Below, piece after piece: positions 9,697 to 22,672 of a stretch of 64,000 nucleotides of DNA (positions within the stretch are counted from its first letter, which is position 1; each line of letters starts with the position of its first letter). The notes below the pieces were generated by a model that saw only the letters and a list, made by a program, of their open reading frames with translations, had not been told where the DNA came from and searched no databases. The stretch spans positions 44,941-108,940 of the forward strand of contig NZ_JACYUY010000022.1 of the NCBI RefSeq assembly GCF_014842025.1, in the 5' to 3' direction. The translations under genes and the position numbers were made by a program. The stretch comes from Massilia sp. CFBP 13721 (lineage in GTDB: Bacteria > Pseudomonadota > Gammaproteobacteria > Burkholderiales > Burkholderiaceae_D).

Positions 9697-10142
9697 CCGA
9701 TGCCGCGCGCCATCGCCGCCGCGAAAATCGGGATCAGCGCGAACACGTGGATCTCGATCAGCAGCAGCCGGCGCAGCTTGCCGACTTCCTGTAATGGCGG
9801 CATGAAGGCGGCATCCGCCTTCAATCCCTTTTGCCAGGCGGCGATGCGCAAGGTCGGCTGGATAGAGAGCAGGCCGACCACGGCAAAGGCGGCGATCTTG
9901 CCCCAGAACGCGTGGTTGTGCAGGTAGACATCCGGCCCCTTGGCGCCGTACCAGACGCGCACGAAACCGACGACCAGGATCGCCAGCGACAGCATGCCGT
10001 AGGCGGCGTCGAAGCGCCCCAGCAGTTTGACGGTGGGCGGCGACATGGCGGCCGGGCGCATCAGCGCCAGTTCGGCGGCCAGCACGGCGGCGAGGCCGAA
10101 GACGATCAGGTGGTGGACGATGGCGAGCAGGAGGTCGGTCAT
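9681..10142 (-). CDS. DUF2214 family membrane protein
   Basis: 153 residues with four predicted membrane segments: LLLAIVHHLIVFGLAAVLAA, YGMLSLAILVVGFVRVWYG, FWGKIAAFAVVGLLSIQP and LLLIEIHVFALIPIFAAAMA. The HH pair in the first span and the WYGAKGPDVYLHNHAFW loop are typical of the DUF2214 family, small inner membrane proteins of unknown role. The 3' end overlaps the MerR gene on the other strand by 16 bp. Confidence 0.8.
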   Translation of the reverse strand: MTDLLLAIVHHLIVFGLAAVLAAELALMRPAAMSPPTVKLLGRFDAAYGMLSLAILVVGFVRVWYGAKGPDVYLHNHAFWGKIAAFAVVGLLSIQPTLRIAAWQKGLKADAAFMPPLQEVGKLRRLLLIEIHVFALIPIFAAAMARGIGYGAG

Positions 10143-10192
10143 GGCGGCTGCTGGACGGTGGAGGTGTGTTCACTGTAGCGCATGTCGAAGTT

Positions 10193-10299
10193 GTAGGGTG
10201 GAGTCCTGACTCCACGCGGTGATACGTACTGGCTCCAATGTCGTGCCCGATGATCTCGCTGCTACGTATCACCGCGTAAACTCGGGAGTCCATCCTACG
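10193..10299. repeat. Intergenic inverted-repeat element, copy 1 of a tandem pair
   Basis: Begins GTAGGGTGGAGT and ends GGAGTCCATCCTAC, with inner arms CGCGGTGATACGTA and TACGTATCACCGCG. The whole 107-bp unit can fold on itself. It lies upstream of the DUF2214 gene and is followed 20 bp later by a second copy. Confidence 0.7.
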
Positions 10300-10319
10300 A
10301 AAATCGAAAGCAAAAGTCC

Positions 10320-10437
10320 GTAGGGTGGGCCGGGCCACGAAAGGCTCTGCCCACGCGGTGATACGTACCGGCTCCGATGTCGTGCCGGATGATCTTGCGG
10401 CTGCGTATCACCGCGTGGAGTCAGGACTCCACCCTAC
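10320..10437. repeat. Intergenic inverted-repeat element, copy 2 of a tandem pair
   Basis: 118 bp beginning GTAGGGTGGGC and ending GACTCCACCCTAC, with inner arms CGCGGTGATACGTA and TGCGTATCACCGCG. The central segment (GGCTCC.ATGTCGTGCC.GATGATCT) is shared with copy 1 almost base for base. Together with the first copy and the terminator it fills the 365-bp gap between DUF2214 and uvrA; no gene is seen there. Confidence 0.7.
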
Positions 10438-10460
10438 AAAATCGAAAACCCAAAAGCAAA

Positions 10461-10487
10461 AAAGGCAGAGCGCAAGCTCTGCCTTTT
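10461..10487 (-). terminator. Rho-independent terminator of uvrA
   Basis: Stem AAAGGCAGAGC / GCTCTGCCTTT with a four-base GCAA loop, flanked by T-runs when read on the reverse strand. It lies 21 bp past the uvrA stop. Confidence 0.85.
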
Positions 10488-10507
10488 CGACACTCAAACG
10501 AACAGGT

Positions 10508-13357
<2,850 letters not shown>

Positions 13358-13463
13358 TAATTTTGGCAGGCTTTCAATAAGTTTTGCGGGGCCGCGCACG
13401 ATACTGTCGCGTTGGCGGGCCAATCGAGGGGGAATCTGCTAGTTTAGCGCGTTTTTGTTGCGG

Positions 13464-13479
13464 CTGTATATTCATCCAG
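13464..13479. promoter_or_regulatory. Candidate LexA (SOS) box
   Basis: CTGTATATTCATCCAG fits CTG-N10-CAG; compared with the CTGT-N8-ACAG core it has one mismatch (CCAG). It is followed by TA as in the extended site. It lies 107 bp upstream of the uvrA start, and the same uvrA/ssb arrangement with a LexA box is known from other proteobacteria. Confidence 0.7.
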
Positions 13480-13668
13480 TACTCGGGTGTACCAGGGATG
13501 GCAAGTTGCCATGCCAAGGTGACACGGGGGCGGAAGTCGACAATACCTCGGTCGGTCCTAGGTGGGCCGTTTGCGGCGCGCTTCAATGGCAAACAGTTCA
13601 GAATCCGAAAATATTTTTGGCTGGGGTTGAAGGAAGGTGCAGGACATGCGAAACGTGGTTTTAGACCC

Positions 13669-13698
13669 GTAAGGTGGGCGGATCCTCCGCCCACGCGT
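13669..13698. repeat. Short palindromic repeat (GTAAGGTGGGCG variant)
   Basis: GTAAGGTGGGCG, GATCCT, then CCGCCCACGCGT. This is a single hairpin copy of the dispersed repeat family, in the same GTAAGG variant as the element at 43485-43667. Confidence 0.6.
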
Positions 13699-13878
13699 CC
13701 AGCCAGATCATGCGTGACCGCGGCCCGGTTTGTATCCGCAAGATCGCTTGAACCACCGCAAAAAATCCACTTTTAGAACTGGTCCGGTGGCCCCATAATA
13801 TCGTGCTGTATCACCCAGTTCCCTGGCGCTTAGGCAGAGTGCAGAGCCAGGGCTCACACATCCTGAAGGAGTAACACA

Positions 13879-14382
13879 ATGGCATCAGTCAACAAGGTCA
13901 TCATCGTCGGCAACCTCGGCCGCGATCCGGAAATCCGCTACATGCCGAGCGGCGACGCCATCGCGAACATCGCGGTCGCCACCTCGTTCAAGTCGAAGGA
14001 CCGCAACACCGGCGAGCAAAAAGAGCTGACCGAATGGCACCGTATCTCGTTCTTCGGCCGCCTGGCCGAGATCGTCGGCCAGTACCTGAAAAAGGGCTCG
14101 TCGGTCTACGTCGAAGGCCGCCTGCAGACCCGCAAGTACACCGACAAGGACGGCATCGAGCGCTACGCAACCGACATCGTCGCTGAAAACATGCAGATGC
14201 TGGGCGGCCGCGCCGGCATGGGCGGCGACGCCGGCGGCATGGGCATGGACGACAGCGGCGGCTACGATGCCCCACCGCAGCGCCAGGCCCCACGCCAGGC
14301 GCCACCGGCCCCGGCAGCACGTCCGCAGCCACAGCGTCCGGCGCCGAACTTCTCGGACATGGATGACGACATTCCGTTCTGA
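13879..14382 (+). CDS. ssb: Single-stranded DNA-binding protein
   Basis: 167 residues. Residues 1-110 are the OB fold (MASVNKVIIVGNLGRDPEIR, EWHRISFFGRLAEIVGQYL, SVYVEGRLQTRKY). The linker is rich in Gly, Pro and Gln, and the tail ends in the canonical acidic DDDIPF that binds partner proteins. AAGGAGTAACACA gives a good ribosome site. It diverges from uvrA and has its own terminator. Confidence 0.97.
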   Translation: MASVNKVIIVGNLGRDPEIRYMPSGDAIANIAVATSFKSKDRNTGEQKELTEWHRISFFGRLAEIVGQYLKKGSSVYVEGRLQTRKYTDKDGIERYATDIVAENMQMLGGRAGMGGDAGGMGMDDSGGYDAPPQRQAPRQAPPAPAARPQPQRPAPNFSDMDDDIPF

Positions 14383-14409
14383 GTGGCAAGCTGTCGAGCA
14401 ATTACACAA

Positions 14410-14436
14410 CCCGCAACGCAAGTTGCGGGTTTTTTT
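14410..14436 (+). terminator. Rho-independent terminator of ssb
   Basis: CCCGCAAC, loop GCAA, GTTGCGGG, then seven T. It lies between converging ssb and DUF1428 genes. Confidence 0.9.
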
Positions 14437-14440
14437 GCGC

Positions 14441-14800
14441 CTATTTGTCGACCACCATCTCGAAGCCGCCATAAATCATGCGCTTGCCGTCGAACGCCAT
14501 GTTCTCCGGCTTCATGAGTTCGGTCATGCGCGGGTCGTTCATGATCTTGTCGTTGGCCTCGTCGCGCTTGGCGCGCGATTCATAGATGACCCAGGAAAAA
14601 ATCACGACTTCGTCTTCCTTCAGCTGCACGCTCTGGGGAAAGGAAGTCAGCTGCCCCGGCTTGACGTCGTCGGCGACGCATTCGCGAAATTCAATGGCGC
14701 CGTGCTCGCGCCAGATCGTGGCTGCCTGGCGCGCCATCTCCAGGTAGGCATCGAGCTTGTTCTTGGGAACCGGAATCACAAAACCATCGACGTAGGCCAT
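14441..14800 (-). CDS. DUF1428 family protein
   Basis: 119 residues: MAYVDGFVIPVPKNKLDAYL, then GAIEFRECVADDVKPGQLTSF and VIFSWVIYESRAKRDEANDK, ending NMAFDGKRMIYGGFEMVVD. These are the hallmark segments of DUF1428, a small cytosolic alpha/beta-barrel family of unknown function related to dimeric ferredoxin-like folds. A GGAGA motif precedes the ATG. It appears as a single-gene unit. Confidence 0.85.
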   Translation of the reverse strand: MAYVDGFVIPVPKNKLDAYLEMARQAATIWREHGAIEFRECVADDVKPGQLTSFPQSVQLKEDEVVIFSWVIYESRAKRDEANDKIMNDPRMTELMKPENMAFDGKRMIYGGFEMVVDK

Positions 14801-14872
14801 GATGCTCTCCTTCAGGTTGAGTACAGGTGAGACCTTGATGAAGTGCCAAAAAATCCGTCCTAAATCTTGATA

Positions 14873-15277
14873 CTAGTCCCTGCCCGGCGCCGGACTGGCC
14901 GGCGTTTCCGCCTCGACGATCGTGTACACGCCGCCCGCGGTGGCGCCGGCGTCGTGCTTGCGCGCACGGAGGTCGCGGTAGACGGCGGCGCGCATGATCA
15001 GCATCGACACCACCGGCGCCGTCATCAGCAGAAAAGCGGCGATGATCACCTCGTGCACGACCAGGCGCGCTTGCGCCACCGTGAAGTAGACCATCGAGGC
15101 GATCAGGATGCAACCGGCGCCGAGCGTGATCGTGATCGCCGGGCCGTGGATGCGCTGGTAAAAGGTGCGCAGGCGCAGCAGCCCGAGGGCGCCGATCAGG
15201 ATGATGGAGGCGCCGATGAACAGCAGCAGCGCCACCACCAAGGCAGCCCAGTCGGGCAAATCGGCGATGCCGCTCAT
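14873..15277 (-). CDS. mrpG: Mrp/Pha Na+(K+)/H+ antiporter subunit G
   Basis: 134 residues from the ATG at 15277, whose start overlaps the stop of mrpF by 4 bp. Three membrane spans are seen (ALVVALLLFIGASIILIGAL, ITITLGAGCILIASMVYF, VIIAAFLLMTAPVVSMLIMR). The RIHGPA motif is characteristic of MrpG. It is the last gene of the antiporter operon. The C-terminal tail (about 30 residues, rich in Ala and Thr) is hydrophilic. Confidence 0.9.
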   Translation of the reverse strand: MSGIADLPDWAALVVALLLFIGASIILIGALGLLRLRTFYQRIHGPAITITLGAGCILIASMVYFTVAQARLVVHEVIIAAFLLMTAPVVSMLIMRAAVYRDLRARKHDAGATAGGVYTIVEAETPASPAPGRD

Positions 15278-15552
15278 TCGATGATCTCCCCGCGCATCAA
15301 AAATTTCGCCATGGCGACCGTCGAGACGAAGCCGACCAGCGCGATCAGCACCGCCACCTCGAAATACACTTGCGTGCCGAAGCGGATGCCCAGCACCAGC
15401 GCCAGCAGCATGCCCGCCATCCACAGGGTGTCGAGGGCCAGCACGCGGTCGTGGGCCGAGGGGCCGATCAGCAGGCGCAGCGCGCACAGCAGCATCGCCA
15501 CCAGTACGCAGACCAGCGCGTAGCCGATCGCGAGTTCAAGCAGGGTCGCCAT
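15274..15552 (-). CDS. mrpF: Mrp/Pha antiporter subunit F
   Basis: 92 residues from the ATG at 15552, which has AGGAG six bases upstream; an ATG at 15570 is less likely. Three spans are seen, with the conserved GPSAHDRVLALDTLW loop of MrpF between the first two. It overlaps mrpE by 17 bp and mrpG by 4 bp, so translation is coupled. Confidence 0.9.
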   Translation of the reverse strand: MATLLELAIGYALVCVLVAMLLCALRLLIGPSAHDRVLALDTLWMAGMLLALVLGIRFGTQVYFEVAVLIALVGFVSTVAMAKFLMRGEIIE

Positions 15553-16054
15553 GGGTGCTCCTGGGTTCAAAAATGTCGATCAGGGGGCGCTCGTAGCGCG
15601 TTTTGATGGTGTCGATCCACCATTGTTCGTCGTGCAGGTCGAACACGTGCAGCGACAGTTCGTACCTCTCGGGCAGGATCTCGACCCAGACCGTGCCCGG
15701 CGTCATGTTGATCAGGCAGGACAGCATGGCCAGGCCGTAGGGATCGCGCATCGTCAGCGGGATGCGGATGAACTCCGATTTGACGGCCGCGTGATTCGCG
15801 AACAGGATGATGCGGCAGACGTTGAAGCAGGAGCGGACCACCTCGACCGAGGCCATGCCCAGCAAACGCAGCAGCGTCAACGGCGCATGCAGGCGCGGGT
15901 AGCCGAACGGTTGCAGGCCGCGCAGCAGCAGCGGCAGCGCAATGCCGAGGAGCGCTCCGAGCAGGATGCTGGCCAGGTCGAAAGCCTGGTTCAAGAGCAG
16001 CCACAGCGCGCACAGCGTCAGCGAGACCCAGGGATACGGCAGCCAACGGGTCAT
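15536..16054 (-). CDS. mrpE: Mrp/Pha antiporter subunit E
   Basis: 172 residues. Membrane spans lie near 8-25 and 28-48, and the conserved C-terminal cytosolic half has LSCLINMTPGTVWVEIL and LHVFDLHDEQWWIDTIK, typical of MrpE. The start overlaps the mrpD stop by 4 bp. The gene ends inside the start of mrpF. Confidence 0.92.
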   Translation of the reverse strand: MTRWLPYPWVSLTLCALWLLLNQAFDLASILLGALLGIALPLLLRGLQPFGYPRLHAPLTLLRLLGMASVEVVRSCFNVCRIILFANHAAVKSEFIRIPLTMRDPYGLAMLSCLINMTPGTVWVEILPERYELSLHVFDLHDEQWWIDTIKTRYERPLIDIFEPRSTHGDPA

Positions 16055-17670
16055 GGCGCCACCTCTTGCGCGGTGGGGCCGGGCACCGGTGGCTCCAGCA
16101 GCACCCGGCGCGCATACTTGCCTGGCTGGTGCAGGTCGGCGCTGGCGCGTGTCAGGTAGTCGAACAGCGGGCGCGCCTGTACCGTCATCGCCAGCGACAG
16201 CAGCAGCAGCGCCGTGATCGGCGCCACTTCCGACAACTGCAGGCGCGGCGGCGTGACGATCTCGGCGGCCCAGAAGGTGCGCACGCCGAAGCGCAGCATC
16301 GAGATGATGGCGATCAGTCCGGAGACGATCACCAGCGCGATCAGGGTAAAACCGGTGGCGCCGATGGCGCCGCTGCCGGGTTCCGGGTTCAGGAGCGCGT
16401 GGAACATGCCGAACTTGGCGACGAAGCCGGACAGCGGCGGCAGGCCGGCGATCATCAGGGCGCAGGCGACGAATGCCAGCGAGAGGAAAGCCATGACCGC
16501 CGGCACGCCCTTGCCGCGCGGTTCGTCGGGCGTGTCTTCCACCGCCCAGGCTTCCATGGTCAGCGCCAGCATCGCCGCGCCCGGGGTGCGGATGCGGTCG
16601 ATCAGTTCGATCAGCAGCAGGAAGGCGGCCACCGCCAGCGTCGAGCCGATCAGATAATAGAGCCCCGCCGTCACCAGCGAGGGCTGGCCATAGCCGATCA
16701 CCGCCAGCAGGGTGCCGGAAGAGACGATGGCGCTGTAGCCGGCCATGCGCCCGGCCGTGTCGGTCGAGAGCATGCCGGCGGCGCCGAAGACGATGGTCGC
16801 CATCCCGCCCCAGACCAGGGCGTCGTAACCGAAGCCGGCGGCCAGCCCGGCCTGTTCTCCGAACAGCAGCAGCCACAGGCGCAGGATGACGTAGGCGCCG
16901 ACCTTGGTCATCAAGACCAGCATCGCCGCCACCGGGGGAGACGCGGCGGCATAGGTGGTGGGCAGCCAGAAGCCCAGCGGCCACATCGCGCTTTTGGCGA
17001 GGAAGGCGAGCGCGAGCACGGCGACGCCCACTTTCAGCAGCGCGACCTGATCCGGTCCCATGGCGGCGATGCGCACGGCGAGATCGGCCATGTTGAGGGT
17101 GCCGGTGGTGGCGTAGATCAGCGCGGTACCGATCAGGAACATCAGGGCGGCGGCCAGGTTGACCGCGATGTACTGCATGCTGGCGCGCAGGCGCTCGGCG
17201 TTATATCCGTGCAGCACCAGGCCATACGAGGCGGCCAGCATCACCTCGAAGAACACGAAGAGGTTGAACAAGTCGTGCGTCAGGAAGGCGCCGTTGATCC
17301 CCATCAGCAGGAACTGGAACAGCGAATGAAAATGTACGCCGATCCGGCTCCAGCGCTGCATCGCGAAGTGCAGCGAGGCCAGGGCCAGCACTGCGGTCAG
17401 CAGCAGCATCAGCGCCGACAGGCGGTCGGCCACCAGGGCGATGCCGAAGGGCGCGGCCCAGTTGGCGGCCAGGTAGACGCCGATGCCGTCGGGCCAGGCG
17501 CCGCGGTCGGCATTCATCATCAAGGCGCAAGCCGTGACCAGCAAGCCGAGTACCGAGGCATAGCTGAGTGCGAATTTGAAACGGTGGCTGCCCTGGGTCA
17601 GCGGCACCAGCACCGCGCCGACCAGGAGCGGCAGCAGGATCGGCAGGATGACAAGATGTTCAGGCCTCAT
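16051..17670 (-). CDS. mrpD: Mrp/Pha antiporter subunit D
   Basis: 539 residues with about 14 membrane spans, homologous to the proton-pumping NuoM/NuoN subunits of complex I. Conserved motifs are visible: FFEVMLAASYGLVL with the key Glu, LKVGVAVLALAFLAKSAMWP with the key Lys, and WLPTTYAAASPPVAAMLVL. It begins right after mrpC with a 4-bp overlap. Together with MrpA it forms the ion translocation path. Confidence 0.95.
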   Translation of the reverse strand: MRPEHLVILPILLPLLVGAVLVPLTQGSHRFKFALSYASVLGLLVTACALMMNADRGAWPDGIGVYLAANWAAPFGIALVADRLSALMLLLTAVLALASLHFAMQRWSRIGVHFHSLFQFLLMGINGAFLTHDLFNLFVFFEVMLAASYGLVLHGYNAERLRASMQYIAVNLAAALMFLIGTALIYATTGTLNMADLAVRIAAMGPDQVALLKVGVAVLALAFLAKSAMWPLGFWLPTTYAAASPPVAAMLVLMTKVGAYVILRLWLLLFGEQAGLAAGFGYDALVWGGMATIVFGAAGMLSTDTAGRMAGYSAIVSSGTLLAVIGYGQPSLVTAGLYYLIGSTLAVAAFLLLIELIDRIRTPGAAMLALTMEAWAVEDTPDEPRGKGVPAVMAFLSLAFVACALMIAGLPPLSGFVAKFGMFHALLNPEPGSGAIGATGFTLIALVIVSGLIAIISMLRFGVRTFWAAEIVTPPRLQLSEVAPITALLLLSLAMTVQARPLFDYLTRASADLHQPGKYARRVLLEPPVPGPTAQEVAP

Positions 17671-18010
17671 ACCTCAGGCTCCTCGCCGTCGACGTGGTCG
17701 GTACCGGTCAGGCCGCGCGCGCCGATCATCACCACCAGGTACAAGGCCGTGGTGGCAAAGCCGATCACGATCGCGGTCAGCACCAGCGCCTGCGGCAGCG
17801 GGTCGGCCAGTATGCGCGGATCGGGGACGGTGCCGGCTGGGGTCAGCGGCGGCTCGTCGAGCCAGACGCGGCCCATGATGAAAATGAACAGGTTGACGGC
17901 ATACGACATCAGCATCAGGCCGGTCAGCACCTGGAAACTGCGCGGGCGCAGCAGCAGCCAGATGCCGGCGCCGAACACGATGCCGATGGCGAGCGAAGAC
18001 ACGAGCTCCA

Positions 18011-18011
<1 letters not shown>
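17667..18011 (-). CDS. mrpC: Mrp/Pha antiporter subunit C
   Basis: 114 residues, NuoK-like, with three spans (LVSSLAIGIVFGAGIWLLL, VLTGLMLMSYAVNLFIFIMG, LVLTAIVIGFATTALYLVVM). ADPLPQALVLTAIVIG is the family signature. Its ATG shares one base with the stop of mrpA. Confidence 0.93.
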
Positions 18012-20911
<2,900 letters not shown>

Positions 20912-20916
20912 TGGCG

Positions 20917-21831
20917 TTATCCCGGTCGTGGCGGGGAAGCCCCGACTGCATCGTCATCATCATCGGCTGCGCGCACCACCATCGTGTCGCAGGCGAGGCC
21001 GCGCAGCAGGCGTTCGGCCGTGCTGCCCATCAGGACCCGCAGCACGCCGGGCTGCTCGTGCAGCCCGATCACGGCCAGTTCGATCGCGTGTTCCTGCACG
21101 TGGCGCGCCAGCAGCGAATCGAGGCTGCCGGCGGCGACCACGACCTCGAGCCGGGCGCGTGCGCCGGCGGGCAGGCAGCAGCCATCGAGGAAGCGCACGC
21201 ATTCGGCGCGTGCGGGCGCGGCATCGGCGCCCGTCTGGCCGGCCAGTGCCTCCATCCCGCCCTGCTGGGCGTGGAACAGCGTGACGGCGCCCTCCGGGAA
21301 AAATGAAAAGGCGGTTTCCAGCGCGAGGCGGGAGGCGGCGGAAAAATCGGTCGGCACCAGGATGCGGCGGTAAGGCGCACGGGCGCGTTGGCGCACCACT
21401 AATAACGGTTGCGTCAGCGTGCGCGCCAGGCGTTCGACGGTCGAGCCGAGCAGCAGGTGGCCGAGGGTTTCGGCGCGTGCGCTGCCGCTGACGACCAGGG
21501 TGCTGCGCAGGCGTGCCGCGGTGGCCGGAATGGCGTCGGCCACGGGACCGTCGGCCAGGTGCAGGCTGGGAGTGACGCCGCTGCCCTCGAAGTCGCGCAG
21601 CAGCGCGCGCTGCGCCGCCGCTTCGGCGCCATGCTGCTCGCGGTCGCCATCGAGCCAGCCGATGACTTCGGCCGGCACGTCCGGCCCTTCGTGCACGGTC
21701 AATATGGCCAGCTCGGCCTGCCATTCGGCGGCCAGCAGCCGGGCGCGCTCGAGCGCGCGGTCGCAATGCGCGCTCAGGTCGGTTGCGAGCAGCAATCTTC
21801 GTGGCTCTGCCGCATCAATGCTGTGGTTCAC
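20917..21831 (-). CDS. Universal stress protein, two Usp domains
   Basis: About 304 residues from a GTG at 21831 that has GGAGG five bases upstream; an in-frame GTG at 21843 is a weaker choice. Two UspA folds are joined: residues about 10-150 (RRLLLATDLSAHCDRALERA, ending in an ATP-loop-like LLLGSTVERLARTLTQPLLV) and about 155-290 (YRRILVPTDFSAASRLALET, ending in LMGSTAERLLRGLACDTMVV). The G-x2-G-x9-G-S/T ATP-binding pattern is only partly kept (VSGSARAETLGHLLLGSTVE). It is the first gene of the mrp operon, so stress sensing and ion antiport are probably co-expressed. Confidence 0.88.
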   Translation of the reverse strand: MNHSIDAAEPRRLLLATDLSAHCDRALERARLLAAEWQAELAILTVHEGPDVPAEVIGWLDGDREQHGAEAAAQRALLRDFEGSGVTPSLHLADGPVADAIPATAARLRSTLVVSGSARAETLGHLLLGSTVERLARTLTQPLLVVRQRARAPYRRILVPTDFSAASRLALETAFSFFPEGAVTLFHAQQGGMEALAGQTGADAAPARAECVRFLDGCCLPAGARARLEVVVAAGSLDSLLARHVQEHAIELAVIGLHEQPGVLRVLMGSTAERLLRGLACDTMVVRAADDDDDAVGASPPRPG

Positions 21832-21976
21832 GCGTGCCTCCACCAGGTCCAGGACTCAAACCCGGTCTACTTTAACGGGTTTGTGGCAAAGACGGCAACG
21901 CATTAGCCGGGCAAAACTCGCCGTTAAGCTGGTTTTAAGGCAGGGCCCGGCTCCACGGGGCAGCGCGGCGGGTGCT

Positions 21977-22522
21977 TCAGCCCAGCGCCGCCTCGATCGA
22001 CGCCACCAGCGCCGGATCGTCCGGTTTTACATCGGGTGCGAAACGGGCGACCACTTGCCCGTCGCGGCCGACCAGGAATTTCTCGAAGTTCCACAGTACG
22101 TCGGACGGGTTCTTCGGGCTCAGGCCGTGCTGGGCCAGCTTGTCGCCGAACGTGCTGCCTTCGGCCTGGCGCGCCTGCGGCTGGGCGGCGATCAGTTCGC
22201 GGTACAGGGGATGGCGCGCCTCGCGGTTGACTTCCACCTTTTCGAACATCGGAAAGCGCACGCCGTAGTTGCGCTGGCAAAAATCGGCGATCTCCGCTTC
22301 GCTGCCCGGTTCCTGGGCGCCGAAATCGTTGCAGGGAAAGCCGAGTACCACCAGGCCGCGTGCCTCGTACTGCTCGAACAGTTTTTCCAGGCCGGCGTAT
22401 TGCGGCGTCAGGCCGCATTGCGAGGCGACGTTGACGATCAACATGACCTTGCCCTGGTACTCGCCCAGCGTGGCGTCCTGGCCCTCGAGGCGGTGCAGCG
22501 GGATATCAAAGAGCGTGCTCAT
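21977..22522 (-). CDS. Glutathione peroxidase (Cys type)
   Basis: 181 residues from the ATG at 22522. It reduces peroxides with glutathione or thioredoxin. The catalytic set is intact: Cys36 in VNVASQCGLTPQY, Gln70 in GFPCNDFGAQEPG and Trp144 in LWNFEKFLV. It has no signal peptide, so it is cytosolic. The upstream extension in the same frame (to 22606) lacks family similarity. It diverges from the helicase pair. Homologues are named BtuE/gpx; which name fits is not certain. Confidence 0.93.
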   Translation of the reverse strand: MSTLFDIPLHRLEGQDATLGEYQGKVMLIVNVASQCGLTPQYAGLEKLFEQYEARGLVVLGFPCNDFGAQEPGSEAEIADFCQRNYGVRFPMFEKVEVNREARHPLYRELIAAQPQARQAEGSTFGDKLAQHGLSPKNPSDVLWNFEKFLVGRDGQVVARFAPDVKPDDPALVASIEAALG

Positions 22523-22672
22523 GGGGTCTGTCCTCCGGGTTGCGTAAATGGCTATCCTACCGCGCCGCGCGCGAGCATGCTGGCGGGGACCAAAAACTGC
22601 CGTCACGCGGCCGTGCTTGACGGCGCCGTTCCCGCCCCTTATAAGCCATGCTGTGAAAAGACGAGCCGCCCC

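Larger units (their letters stand above)
13358..13878. other. Divergent promoter region between uvrA and ssb
   Basis: 521 bases with a LexA-type box at 13464-13479 and a short palindromic repeat at 13669-13698. Several short frames cross it but none has coding character. AAGGAG lies just before the ssb start. Confidence 0.6.

Noticed and set aside
10193..10437. Possible CRISPR array from repeated sequence
   Set aside because: Only two inverted units with shared cores, no regular direct repeats or spacers, and no cas genes.
21419..22672. Apparent 418-residue N-terminal extension of the first helicase
   Set aside because: It is antisense to usp and gpx and has no family similarity; the helicase starts at 22673.
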